A DNA stretch of 64,000 nucleotides from JAXDAY01 sp034679345 (lineage in GTDB: Bacteria; Eisenbacteria; RBG-16-71-46; CAIMUX01; VGJL01), in NCBI GenBank assembly GCA_034679345.1, contig JAXDAY010000009.1:124001-188000 (forward strand). The letters run 5' to 3'. The notes under the pieces were generated by a model that worked only from the letters and a program-made list of their open reading frames with translations, was not told the DNA's origin and ran no database searches. Numbering within the stretch: position 1 is the first letter of the stretch; every line of letters begins with the position of its first letter. Shown here in pieces: positions 43,220 through 51,154 of this stretch. Made by a program: the position numbers and the translations under genes.

Positions 43220-44575
43220 GTGAGCGAGCCTGAACGCAGCCAGCGCATCTCCATCCTCGAAGGATCCCTCGCTCAGGTCCACATCACGATCACTTCGGGG
43301 TCCCTTCTCACCGCCTACGCGTTGGCGATGGGCGCCGACGACTTTCAGCTCGGGCTGGTCGGGGCGCTCACCGCGCTCGCCACCCTCGGCTCGCTGCTCG
43401 GAGCGCAGCTCGTCGGACGCATCGGGCGCCGCAAGCCGATCTCTCTCGCTGCCTCGGTCGGAGGTCGCGCGCTCTGGGGGCTTCTCTGTCTGCTTCCTTT
43501 CGTGGGGATCCAGCCGGAGATCGCCTTCGCCGTCTTCCTTGGGGTCGTTCTGCTCGGCAACGGTCTGGTGAACCTTTCAGGGACGGCCTGGCTCTCCTGG
43601 ATGACCGACCTCGTGCCGATCGAGCGGCGCGGTCGGTACTTCGGGATCCGAAACACGATCGTCGGCGGGATCGCAATGGCCGTCAGCTTCCTCGCCGGCC
43701 GCGCGTTCGACGCCTTCCTCGCAAGGGGCCAGCGCATGGAAGGGCTGGCGACGATCTTCGGCGTCGCGGTCGTCTGCTCGGCTCTTGCCGGCTTGGTCCT
43801 TGGCAGGCAGTGGGAACCGCCGCTGCGCGGAGAGTCCCGAAGCTCGCTGCGCGAGGTGGTGCGCCAGCCGCTTGCGAACCGCCGATTCCGCAGGCTGCTC
43901 GCCTTCATGGCCCTCTGGTCGGTCGCGACCGGGATCTCAGCGCCCTTCTTCGGCGCCCACATGATCAAGAACCTCGGGATGTCCTTCTCCACGATCGCTG
44001 TCTACTCGATCCTCGCGGGGATCGTGAGCCTCGCTACGCAGCCGTTGTGGGGACGGGTGATCGATCGCGTGGGGAATCGCCCCGTGCTGGCATTCAACCT
44101 GATCGGAGTCTTCCTGCTCCCGCTGCTCTGGCTCTTGGCCTCCCCCGAGCGGCTATGGCCGATCTGGCTGGATGCGGTCCTCACCGGGATATTCTGGCCC
44201 GGCTACAGCCTCGCGGGATTCAACCTGGTGCTCGCGACGGCTCCCGAGGAGAACCGGAGCTCCTTCCTGGGAATCCAGACGACGGCCGTCGGGCTCGCAA
44301 GCTTCCTCGCCGCTCTGGCGGGAGGCTGGATCGCCCGGTTGCTCTCGGACTTCTCCCTCGCGTGGTGGGGCACGCAGCTCGTGAACTTCCACGTTCTCTT
44401 CGCCGCGTCTTCCCTGCTGCGAATCGCGCTATTGCCGATGGCCCTGCGCTTGCGCGAGGCGCGCGCGCGATCCGTCGCGGCCCTCGTCGAGCTGGTGGGG
44501 GACAAGGCCTCGCAAGTCGCGGGCCAGGCATGGCGGGCGGGAGTCGCCACGATCCGGCGGATGGGAGGTCCCTGA
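43220..44575 (+). CDS. MFS transporter
   Basis: A 451-residue membrane protein with about 12 spans. Landmarks are LVGRIGRRKPISLAAS (the loop 2-3 motif, G-x3-G-R-R-K form), a second half beginning near residue 210, and ATAPEENRSSFLGIQTT before the last spans. The family exports drugs or moves small solutes; the substrate is unknown. The start is GTG with no ribosome site; TATCTT (43207-43212) sits just before it, so a leaderless start is possible. It follows the C25 terminator. Confidence 0.87.
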   Translation: MSEPERSQRISILEGSLAQVHITITSGSLLTAYALAMGADDFQLGLVGALTALATLGSLLGAQLVGRIGRRKPISLAASVGGRALWGLLCLLPFVGIQPEIAFAVFLGVVLLGNGLVNLSGTAWLSWMTDLVPIERRGRYFGIRNTIVGGIAMAVSFLAGRAFDAFLARGQRMEGLATIFGVAVVCSALAGLVLGRQWEPPLRGESRSSLREVVRQPLANRRFRRLLAFMALWSVATGISAPFFGAHMIKNLGMSFSTIAVYSILAGIVSLATQPLWGRVIDRVGNRPVLAFNLIGVFLLPLLWLLASPERLWPIWLDAVLTGIFWPGYSLAGFNLVLATAPEENRSSFLGIQTTAVGLASFLAALAGGWIARLLSDFSLAWWGTQLVNFHVLFAASSLLRIALLPMALRLREARARSVAALVELVGDKASQVAGQAWRAGVATIRRMGGP

Positions 44576-44594
44576 AGCATCCTGACGATCGCCT

Positions 44595-44623
44595 TGACAT
44601 CCGCTCACCCGGAACCTAACATC
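44595..44623 (+). promoter_or_regulatory. Strong sigma-70-type promoter before the short ORF and rsgA
   Basis: TTGACA (44595-44600), a 17-base spacer, TAACAT (44618-44623). The -35 box is perfect and the -10 box matches 4 of 6. A start near 44630 leaves about 39 bases before the short ORF. Confidence 0.65.
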
Positions 44624-44668
44624 CCGGAGTCGTTACCCGCAGTCCCGGACAAGGGGAAAGGAGCGTTG

Positions 44669-44731
44669 ATGCACACCGTCTCTGCCCAAGCCACAAAGAC
44701 CGCTCCCGCCCGCAGTCGCGAGGAGTTCTAG
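44669..44731 (+). CDS. 20-residue short ORF, possible leader peptide of rsgA
   Basis: ATG at 44669 to TAG at 44731, peptide MHTVSAQATKTAPARSREEF. It has a proper ribosome site (AAGGAG, 5 bases before ATG) and a strong promoter upstream. A GC-rich hairpin follows at 44772, then rsgA. The peptide is hydrophilic, with no membrane span and no run of one amino acid as in classical attenuators. It may be a leader peptide, a small free protein or a fortuitous frame; the good initiation region is the main support. Confidence 0.45.
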   Translation: MHTVSAQATKTAPARSREEF

Positions 44732-44771
44732 GCTCCAGGTCGCCAGCCGACCCTTCGGATCCTCCTGCCTT

Positions 44772-44790
44772 GCGGCCGCAGAGCGGCCGC
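44772..44790 (+). terminator. Hairpin between the short ORF and rsgA
   Basis: Two copies of GCGGCCGC (44772-44779, 44783-44790) separated by AGA can form an 8-bp stem. It lies 40 bases after the short-ORF stop and 100 bases before rsgA. No T-run follows. It could act as an attenuator or merely be GC-rich sequence. Confidence 0.4.
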
Positions 44791-44889
44791 GGTCTTCCTG
44801 AGTCAACTCACCATTCGAGAACTGACCCTATTGCGGGCCGGTCGGCGACTCGTTGCGCCACGACGCCGGTCCCGCTGGAGGATCCTGCA

Positions 44890-46227
44890 TTGGCAGAACC
44901 AAAGGGAGCGGCTGCGGAGACGATTCACGGCCTCGTCACGCAGAGGCTGAAGGACCGTTTCCAGGTCCAGGTGAAAGAGAGCGAGCGATCCTGCTCGCTC
45001 AAGGGTGATTTGCGCCGTCCGGGCGAGGAAATCCTTGCCGTCGGTGATTGGGTCGAGGTCCGCCCGCTCGAGGCGGACTCGGGCCTCATCGTCCGCGTCT
45101 TGCCGAGAAAAAACCGGTTCGCGCGACGAGCGGCGGGACCCAAGCCGATCGAGCAAGTGATCGCGGCAAACCTCGACCTCGCGGTGATCGTCTTCGCGGC
45201 GGCGGCTCCGAAGCCCCGCTGGACGATGCTCGATCGCTATCTGGTGGAATCCCACGCCGCCGGGATTCCGCCTCTCATCTGCATCACGAAGCTCGATCTC
45301 GTGGATCGCCGCGCGATCGAGGATGAACTCGATCCCTACCGATCCGCCGGCTATCCGGTCGTGTTCACCTCCGCGGAAACGGGAGAGGGCATCGAGGAGA
45401 TCCGTGAACGCCTCGCCGGGAAGATCTCGCTCCTGGCGGGAAAGAGCGGCGTGGGCAAATCCAGCCTCATCAATGCCCTCCTCGGCTCGCAGATGATCCG
45501 GGTCGCCGAGGTGAGCCGTCAGACGGGGAAGGGACGGCACACGACGACCGAGTGCCGCATCCAGTGGCTGCCCGGCGGCGGGGGTCTCGTCGATACCCCG
45601 GGGGCGCGCGAGTTCGGCCTGTGGGAGATCGCGGTCGAGGAGATCGCGGGCCATTTCCCGGACATGCGGGAGTGGCTCGGCTCCTGCCGGTTCGGGGCAG
45701 GGTGCACGCACTCGCACGAGCCCGACTGCGGGGTCAAGATCGCGGTCCGCGAGGGCCGGATCGACCCGCGGCGTTACCGGAGCTATCTGAGGTTGATCGG
45801 CGCCTCGGAGGACGAATCGGAGCTCAAACACTGCGCGAAAAACGAGAGGAATCGCGACACGGTCGAGCCCGCGTTTCGATGCATCCGCTGCGATCTGACC
45901 GTCTCCGCGGATGCGCCGGGCACCGACCACCGCAATCACTGCCCCACCTGCCTCTGGAGCCGTCACCTCGACATGCGCCCAGGAGACCGGGCGGCGGCAT
46001 GCGGAGGCGGGATGGAGCCGATCGCTGTCGCAGCGCGACGCGGAGGGGAGTGGGGGCTCATCCATCGATGCAAGGAATGCGGCGCGGTGAGAGTGAACCG
46101 GATCGCGGGAGACGACAATGCGGCCCTGCTCGTCTCCCTTGCGGCGCGGCCGCTCGCGACGCCACCGTTTCCGCTCGATCGACTCGAGTCGTCCATGGGG
46201 GGCCGCGCGGCTGACGCGCGGCCCTGA
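44890..46227 (+). CDS. rsgA: Ribosome small-subunit GTPase RsgA fused to a C-terminal RNHCP domain
   Basis: A 445-residue protein. Residues 1-75 are the OB fold (GDWVEVRPLEADSG). The circularly permuted GTPase follows, with G4 (ITKLD) before G1 (GKSGVGKSS, 184-192) and G3 (DTPGAREFG). The zinc region has CRFGAGCTHSHEPDC. Normal RsgA ends near residue 310; here about 120 more residues form an RNHCP domain: FRCIRCDLTV, DHRNHCPTCLWSRH, CGGGMEPI, GLIHRCKECG, RIAGDDN, with four cysteine pairs for zinc. RsgA frees assembly factors from the 30S subunit. TTG at 44890 with GGAGGA 7 bases upstream is the best start; an upstream TTG at 44770 lacks support. Confidence 0.93.
   Translation: MAEPKGAAAETIHGLVTQRLKDRFQVQVKESERSCSLKGDLRRPGEEILAVGDWVEVRPLEADSGLIVRVLPRKNRFARRAAGPKPIEQVIAANLDLAVIVFAAAAPKPRWTMLDRYLVESHAAGIPPLICITKLDLVDRRAIEDELDPYRSAGYPVVFTSAETGEGIEEIRERLAGKISLLAGKSGVGKSSLINALLGSQMIRVAEVSRQTGKGRHTTTECRIQWLPGGGGLVDTPGAREFGLWEIAVEEIAGHFPDMREWLGSCRFGAGCTHSHEPDCGVKIAVREGRIDPRRYRSYLRLIGASEDESELKHCAKNERNRDTVEPAFRCIRCDLTVSADAPGTDHRNHCPTCLWSRHLDMRPGDRAAACGGGMEPIAVAARRGGEWGLIHRCKECGAVRVNRIAGDDNAALLVSLAARPLATPPFPLDRLESSMGGRAADARP
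46200..46224 (+). terminator. Hairpin overlapping the end of rsgA
   Basis: GGGCCGCGCG (46200-46209), loop GCTGA, perfect complement CGCGCGGCCC (46215-46224). The 10-bp stem ends directly at the TGA stop (46225-46227). No T-run follows. Confidence 0.5.
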
Positions 46228-46385
46228 GCCCCTCCCGGATCGGCACGAATCAAACGCGCGTTCCACTCCTCGAGCGCCACGACCGACCGGAGCATTCGAT
46301 TGCCGGAGCATGTTTCCATCCAGAGCCGGCGGGAGTACCTTTGGCGGTCCAGCGTCAGCTCGCCCGCAGGGCGGAGGAGGTCATC

Positions 46386-46754
46386 ATGCGACGCCCGATT
46401 CACTTTGAGTTCCAGGTTGTCGATCCTGCACAGTCCGTGGTCTTCTTCGAAACCGTCTTCGGATGGAAGTTCAAGCGCTGGGAGGGCCCTCAGGACTATT
46501 GGCTGGTCACCACCGGAGACGGTGATGCCCCGGGAATCGACGGGGGTCTGATGGCGGCGCCCGATCGCAACGCTCGAACGGTCAACACGGTCGAGGTCCC
46601 CTCCGTCGACGAAGCGCTCGAGAGGATTGTCGCCAACGGCGGCGCCTGCGTGGTTCCCAAGATGGCGATCCCCGGAATCGGTCACCTCGCCTACTGCACT
46701 GACCCGGGGGGCCTCATCTTCGGAATCATGCACCACGATCCCGAAGCGCGGTAG
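46386..46754 (+). CDS. VOC-family (glyoxalase/bleomycin-resistance fold) protein
   Basis: A 122-residue protein of the vicinal oxygen chelate fold. IHFEFQVVDPAQSVVFFETVFGWKF is the typical first beta-alpha unit, NTVEVPSVDEALERIVANGG the second, and HLAYCTDPGGLIFGI the metal-side end with Asp-Pro-x-Gly. Candidate metal ligands are His6, Glu8 and residues of the last strand. ATG 46386 follows GGAGGAGG. Members are dioxygenases, isomerases or antibiotic-binding proteins; the function is not assignable here. Confidence 0.9.
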   Translation: MRRPIHFEFQVVDPAQSVVFFETVFGWKFKRWEGPQDYWLVTTGDGDAPGIDGGLMAAPDRNARTVNTVEVPSVDEALERIVANGGACVVPKMAIPGIGHLAYCTDPGGLIFGIMHHDPEAR

Positions 46755-46835
46755 CCGGAGGCGCGAGGAATGGAGTAGGCGAGAGACCCTGCGTTCCAGC
46801 CGAGATGGGGCCGCTTGGAGCGGGCGGCGATCGCC

Positions 46836-46864
46836 TTGACCCTCCTTGGCAGACGGAGTAGATT
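46836..46864 (+). promoter_or_regulatory. Promoter of the NfeD-slipin operon
   Basis: TTGACC (46836-46841), a 17-base spacer, TAGATT (46859-46864), 38 bases before the ATG at 46903. Confidence 0.6.
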
Positions 46865-46902
46865 CGCCCCGGCTCTCATCAGACGCCAGTGAGGAGGTGA
46901 GA

Positions 46903-47376
46903 ATGACTCGATCAGCCAACTGGGCTCTCATCATTCTGGGGGCCGTGCTCATTCTGATGGAGGTCCTCCTGGGGGCGGTGACCGGCTTCGATTTTCTTCT
47001 GCTTGGCTCGGCGATTCTCCTCGGCGGTCTCATCGGCCTGATCTCCGGATCGACGGCGGTGGGGATCGCGGCCGCGGGGGTTCTGTCGCTCGCATATGTG
47101 CTCGTCGGCAGGAGGTGGCTCCGGAATCGCCTGCAACGTCCCGGTCTGCAGTCGAACACCGACGCCCTCATCGGTCGCGTCGTCCTGGTGAGCGAGCGGA
47201 TCTCGCGGGACCAGCCCGGCCGCATCAAGCACGAAGGCGATGAGTGGCGCGCCCTTCCCGAGAATGGAGTCCAGAACGCCATCGAGACGGGCACGCGCGC
47301 ACGCGTCACCCGCTTCGAGGGAGTCACCGTCTATGTCGTGCCCGCGGCAGCGGAAACCACGAGCGGAGGTGTCTGA
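46903..47376 (+). CDS. NfeD-like membrane protein
   Basis: A 157-residue protein with about three hydrophobic spans in residues 5-75 and a C-terminal OB-fold-like domain (about 85-150: ALIGRVVLVSERISRDQPGRIKHEGDEWRA, ending FEGVTVYVVPA). This is the short NfeD type, which lacks the N-terminal ClpP-like protease. NfeD proteins work with the slipin next door in membrane organisation or quality control. ATG follows GAGGAGG. The gap to the slipin is 2 bases, so they are co-transcribed. Confidence 0.9.
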   Translation: MTRSANWALIILGAVLILMEVLLGAVTGFDFLLLGSAILLGGLIGLISGSTAVGIAAAGVLSLAYVLVGRRWLRNRLQRPGLQSNTDALIGRVVLVSERISRDQPGRIKHEGDEWRALPENGVQNAIETGTRARVTRFEGVTVYVVPAAAETTSGGV

Positions 47377-47378
47377 CC

Positions 47379-48299
47379 ATGCAGGGAAACGCGGCCTATA
47401 TCCTGATTGGCTTCCTGGCGTTCATTCTCCTGATCATCCTTGCGCGCTGCGCGCGGATTGTCGCGCAGTATGAGAAAGGACTGGTCCTCCGTCTTGGCAA
47501 GTACCACGCGACTGCGGGATCAGGTCTCAAGATTCTCGCGCCGTTCGTCGATGAGATGATCAAGGTCGACATGCGCGAACAGGTGATCAATGTCGAGCCA
47601 CAGAAGGTCATCACTCGAGACAATGTGACGGTGACCGTCGACGCGGTGATCTACTACCGCGTGGTCGATCCAGTCCGAGCCAAGTTCGAGGTCCAGAACT
47701 TCGGCCTCGCAGCGACGACCCTCGCGCAGACGAACCTCCGTAATCTGGTCGGCGACAAGACCCTGGACGAGACCCTCGTGGCGCGCGACATGATCAACAC
47801 GAATCTCCGCGTCGTCCTTGACGAGGCGACGAACACCTGGGGAGTGAAGGTCACGCGCGTCGAAGTTCAGAAGATCGATCCGCCGGTCGACATCACCGAG
47901 GCGATGAGCCGTCAGATGAAGGCCGAGCGCGACAAGCGCGCCGTGATCCTCGAGTCCGAGGGAACGCGCCAGAGCGAGATCTACAAGGCCGAGGGCTTCA
48001 AGCAGGCCGAGATCCTGAAGGCCGAGGGCGACGCCCAGGCGAGGCTGTTGCGCGCTCAAGCCGAAGCGAAGGCGATCGAGATGGTCTCGAACGCCGCCGA
48101 GCAGTTTTTCCACGATCGTGCGGCGCTCTCGAAGCAGCTCGACGTCCTTCAGGCGACGCTGGGTCAGAACGTGAAATACGTGATTCCGGGTAATGCTGAT
48201 CTCGTCACCGTGCTCGGGCTGGACGCGCAGACCTCGCCCGGTCTGATCCCGCTCAGGCAGAAGGAGCCGAGGACGCCGCCACCGCGGCCGATGACCTAG
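47379..48299 (+). CDS. Slipin (SPFH/band 7 protein)
   Basis: A 306-residue membrane-anchored protein. Residues 5-25 form the N-terminal span. The SPFH/band 7 domain covers about 28-195: RIVAQYEKGLVLRLGKY, KVDMREQVINVEPQKVITRD and YYRVVDPVRAKFEV. It is followed by the charged coiled-coil segment with Glu-Ala repeats (about 180-255, KQAEILKAEGDAQARLLRA). The family forms oligomeric rings that scaffold membrane regions. It is paired with NfeD, the usual arrangement. A bidirectional terminator follows. Confidence 0.95.
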   Translation: MQGNAAYILIGFLAFILLIILARCARIVAQYEKGLVLRLGKYHATAGSGLKILAPFVDEMIKVDMREQVINVEPQKVITRDNVTVTVDAVIYYRVVDPVRAKFEVQNFGLAATTLAQTNLRNLVGDKTLDETLVARDMINTNLRVVLDEATNTWGVKVTRVEVQKIDPPVDITEAMSRQMKAERDKRAVILESEGTRQSEIYKAEGFKQAEILKAEGDAQARLLRAQAEAKAIEMVSNAAEQFFHDRAALSKQLDVLQATLGQNVKYVIPGNADLVTVLGLDAQTSPGLIPLRQKEPRTPPPRPMT

Positions 48300-48330
48300 C
48301 CTGAGCGGGCGCGCTCGTGTCGGGAATGCA

Positions 48331-48357
48331 GCGCCTTCCGGTCACCCCGGAAGGCGC
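48331..48357. terminator. Bidirectional terminator between convergent genes
   Basis: An 11-bp perfect stem (GCGCCTTCCGG at 48331-48341, complement at 48347-48357) with loop TCACC, between the slipin and the convergent propeller gene. T-runs are absent on both sides. Confidence 0.7.
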
Positions 48358-48389
48358 CGCTGCGATCCCCCCGGCCGGGATCTCTTGTT

Positions 48390-49745
48390 CTAGCGCAGGC
48401 GGATGAGTCTCGTCGACGCCGATCCTTCCGGCCATTCGAGGCGGACCATATAGACCCCCGCCCCGAGCTTTCCCGGCAGGGTGATCTCGTCTCGCCCCGC
48501 CCCCAGCGGAAGCTCGACCGGGTCGGCCGCTTCCCGCCCCAGCACATCCAGGATGCGCAGCCTCGCCTGTATGGGCTTCTCCACGCGAAGCCGAACCGCC
48601 ACGCCGATCCTTGCCGGATTCGGGAAGATCGCGATCGAGGGCGCGGCGATCCCGGGATCGGTTCCGACCGCCACGTCTGCCGGATTGGCGGCGACGGCGT
48701 AGTGCAGGTCCTGCTCGACCGAGCTGCGATAGGCGGCATGGAGTTGCGCCATCCGATCCATGACGAGAGAGCACCACTGGTCGGTCCAACCCATCGACTC
48801 GATGGATTCGTGGGTCCAGCCGCCATTCTCGTAGGCATCGTAATCGACCCTCGAGTTGCCGAGATCCCAGCTCAAGATGCTCGGCTCGCCGTTCGGCCGC
48901 AGCCTGATGGAGCTGTACAGGCCGACCTGGCCGCCGGGCTTCACGATCTGTGTCACCCAGCTCCCGCCCGCTCCGCTGCGCACGGCGTACTTGAGATGGG
49001 ATCCCAGCCCGAACTGGTAGGCGTAGCTGATGTGGGGAATGCCCGCCGCGTCGAGCTGAAGCGATGTCCCGATGGGGGTTCCGCCGTCCACCGTCTCGAT
49101 GGACCACTGCGAGCCGTCCCACCAAGCGTAGCGGAGCTGCCCCAGCGTGTGCTCCGCGTAGGCGATATGCGGACGGCCCATGGGATCGAGCGCCAGGGAG
49201 GTGTAGAGACCCGCACCCATGAGCGGCTGGCCGTCGTCGACGCGCTCGATCTGCCAGGCGGATCCGTTCCACCGCGCGAACTTGAGATCCCCGTTCGTGT
49301 AATCGTAGTAGCTGACCGCGGGATTCTCTGCATCGTCGAGCGCGAGGCTGCAGCACTGCCCGACGTAGGCTGCGTTGTCGACCGTCTCCAGTGCCCACGC
49401 CATGCCCGTCCACCGCGCGTAGCGGAGGGCCGAGTTCGAGAGATCCCAGTAGGCGATCCTGGGGTTCCCCTCCGCGTCGAAGACGAGCGACGTGTACCAT
49501 CCGGTCCGGCCGGTCGCATCGACGAGCTCAATCTGCCAGCTCGACCCCACGAGCCGGGCGAACTTCAGGTCGTCCGTCGAGGCGGCGCAGTAGGAGATGC
49601 CTGGACTCTGCGAGGAGTCCAGGGCGATCGAAGCGTACGCGCCGACATCGCCCGGACCGTCCACCGATGTGATCGCCCAGGGCAAGGCGGACGCCTTTGC
49701 GGCGAGGGTCAGGAACGCGGCCGCGATGAAGATCCTTCTTGTCAT
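48390..49745 (-). CDS. Secreted beta-propeller-like protein with FlgD-like tail
   Basis: A 451-residue exported protein with a signal peptide (residues 1-20). About seven repeats of 40-50 residues follow, each with the pattern YTSLALD-x-x-G-x-P-x-I-x-Y ... LKFARWxGSxWxIExVD, which predict a propeller of the kind that compares expected values in many uncharacterised secreted proteins. The C-terminal tail has IFPNPARIG, LRILDVLGREA and GVYMVRL. AAGGAGG, 7 bases before ATG, sets the start. Function unknown. One of six proteins in the window with this tail. Confidence 0.88.
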   Translation of the reverse strand: MTRRIFIAAAFLTLAAKASALPWAITSVDGPGDVGAYASIALDSSQSPGISYCAASTDDLKFARLVGSSWQIELVDATGRTGWYTSLVFDAEGNPRIAYWDLSNSALRYARWTGMAWALETVDNAAYVGQCCSLALDDAENPAVSYYDYTNGDLKFARWNGSAWQIERVDDGQPLMGAGLYTSLALDPMGRPHIAYAEHTLGQLRYAWWDGSQWSIETVDGGTPIGTSLQLDAAGIPHISYAYQFGLGSHLKYAVRSGAGGSWVTQIVKPGGQVGLYSSIRLRPNGEPSILSWDLGNSRVDYDAYENGGWTHESIESMGWTDQWCSLVMDRMAQLHAAYRSSVEQDLHYAVAANPADVAVGTDPGIAAPSIAIFPNPARIGVAVRLRVEKPIQARLRILDVLGREAADPVELPLGAGRDEITLPGKLGAGVYMVRLEWPEGSASTRLIRLR

Positions 49746-49803
49746 GTCTTAGCCTCCTTGGCCGAATGAAGCGGACGCTCTTCCGAATGGGCTCGCCGAC
49801 CGC

Positions 49804-50646
49804 CTACCAGATCCCCGCAGCGGCGGCGACTTCAACCCGCGGCTCGAGTCGGATCGCTTCCCGCTTGCAGGCGGCGCGACACACTCCGCAGCCGTAGCAC
49901 ATCCTCGGATCGATCGTCGACTTGCCGCCGCCAAAGCTGTGGCCGATCGCGCCGAACTGGCAGTTGCGCAGGCAGTCGCGGCAGCCATTGCACCGATCCG
50001 CATCGATGCGGGCGACGTACTCCGCCCGGAACATGACCGGGACGCCATGGGTCACCGTGGAGCGCATGGCCATGCAGTCCGCGCGATCGCAATTGCATAT
50101 GCCGGCGATGAATGGGGTGTTGAAGGTCCAGACCGTATGGCAAAGTCCCTCCTGGTCGTGCTTGCGGAATGCGGCGATCGCCTCCTCCCGCGAGATAGCC
50201 TCCAGGCCCTGCGTGTTCGGACCGTTCAGGAAACTCCCGTCCAGACCCCGGACGATCCGCGCGAACCCTCCGCCGTCGGGTCCAAGACTGATGCCGTAGC
50301 AGTACCGCTTCTCCTTGCCAAGCGTGACATGCCGGCAGATGCAGGCGACGCGCACGATGGAGTTGACGAAGCCGAGGATCTGCTCGATCTCCTCGATCGG
50401 AACGACCTGCCCGAAGTGCTCTCGCTTCATCCTCCTCGTCACCCTGCGGCGGATCATCTCTCGGATGAGCCGGGGAGCCCTGTCGAGCCGTTCGAAGCTT
50501 TGCGCCGCCTCGGTCATGCGATCGCTGTGCGTGAAGAACTCCGCGATGAAACGGCGCCGCCGGTCATTCAGCAGGTCGTCTGAGTAGTTCTTCGCCTGCA
50601 GGTACCACTTCTTCCCTTCCCCATGCTTGTGGCAGAACTCGCACAT
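49804..50646 (-). CDS. Ferredoxin-type iron-sulfur protein
   Basis: A 280-residue cytoplasmic protein. The start MCEFCHKHGEGKKWYL carries a C-x2-C-H motif, though no signal peptide, so not a c-type cytochrome. The middle has several cysteines (ACICRHVT, CYGISLG, ICNCDRADC). The C-terminal 60 residues hold two 4Fe-4S motifs, CNGCRDCLRNC and CYGCGVCRAAC. Helical N-terminal region with many Arg. GGAG, 6 bases before ATG, sets the start at 50646. Such proteins pass electrons to an unknown oxidoreductase; no partner is in the window. Confidence 0.9.
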   Translation of the reverse strand: MCEFCHKHGEGKKWYLQAKNYSDDLLNDRRRRFIAEFFTHSDRMTEAAQSFERLDRAPRLIREMIRRRVTRRMKREHFGQVVPIEEIEQILGFVNSIVRVACICRHVTLGKEKRYCYGISLGPDGGGFARIVRGLDGSFLNGPNTQGLEAISREEAIAAFRKHDQEGLCHTVWTFNTPFIAGICNCDRADCMAMRSTVTHGVPVMFRAEYVARIDADRCNGCRDCLRNCQFGAIGHSFGGGKSTIDPRMCYGCGVCRAACKREAIRLEPRVEVAAAAGIW

Positions 50647-50754
50647 GGCGTTCTCCAGTCCCGACGGGAACGGCGCGGCCCAGCCCGAGCCGTGGAGATC
50701 GGGCGCGAGCATTCTACAACATCGGAGTTCGTTTGTCCGCTCTGGGGAAGGCGG

Positions 50755-50991
50755 CTATCGGGTCACCCGCCATTGGTCCCAAAGCCTCCGGAATCGCGGG
50801 GCGTAGATCCAGTCGAAGAGATACGGGCGCTCGGGGAAGCGGGCGCGGCACTGGCGCCGGAGCTCCCGCGCGGAGAGCTCGATGTCGATCCATGGAAGAT
50901 CGCTGTAGAGGATGAGCGCGGAGATCCGGTCAGCCGCGCGGGCGATCTCCTCCGCGTCAGTCCATCGGGCTTCTACGCCGTTGTCGGCCAT
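50755..50991 (-). CDS. Small hypothetical protein
   Basis: A 78-residue protein, MADNGVEARWTDAEEIA on. It looks like a compact alpha-beta fold with aromatic residues at the end (PYLFDWIYAPRFRRLWDQW) and no Cys. GGAG, 7 bases before the ATG at 50991, supports the start; the frame extends upstream, but that part is Arg/Ser-rich antisense-like sequence. It lies between the ferredoxin and DUF5916 genes on the same strand, with 108 and 163 bases around it. Not recognised. Confidence 0.65.
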   Translation of the reverse strand: MADNGVEARWTDAEEIARAADRISALILYSDLPWIDIELSARELRRQCRARFPERPYLFDWIYAPRFRRLWDQWRVTR

Positions 50992-51154
50992 GAGCGCTCT
51001 CCATCGACGCAAGGGGGGCTCAATCGAGGACGATCGCGAGCGCCTCGACGATCGTCTGCTCGATGGGGCGCCCCAGGTGGTCGAGTCCGGTTCCGGTGAT
51101 TCTACACCTCTCGGGGGTGGACGGATCCCTCCGCGGCCCAAGCCCGCGGCCGGC

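Noticed and set aside
49804..50646. C-x2-C-H at the start of the ferredoxin-type protein as a haem site
   Set aside because: No signal peptide precedes it, so the protein stays in the cytoplasm where haem c is not attached; the Cys more likely bind iron-sulfur or zinc.
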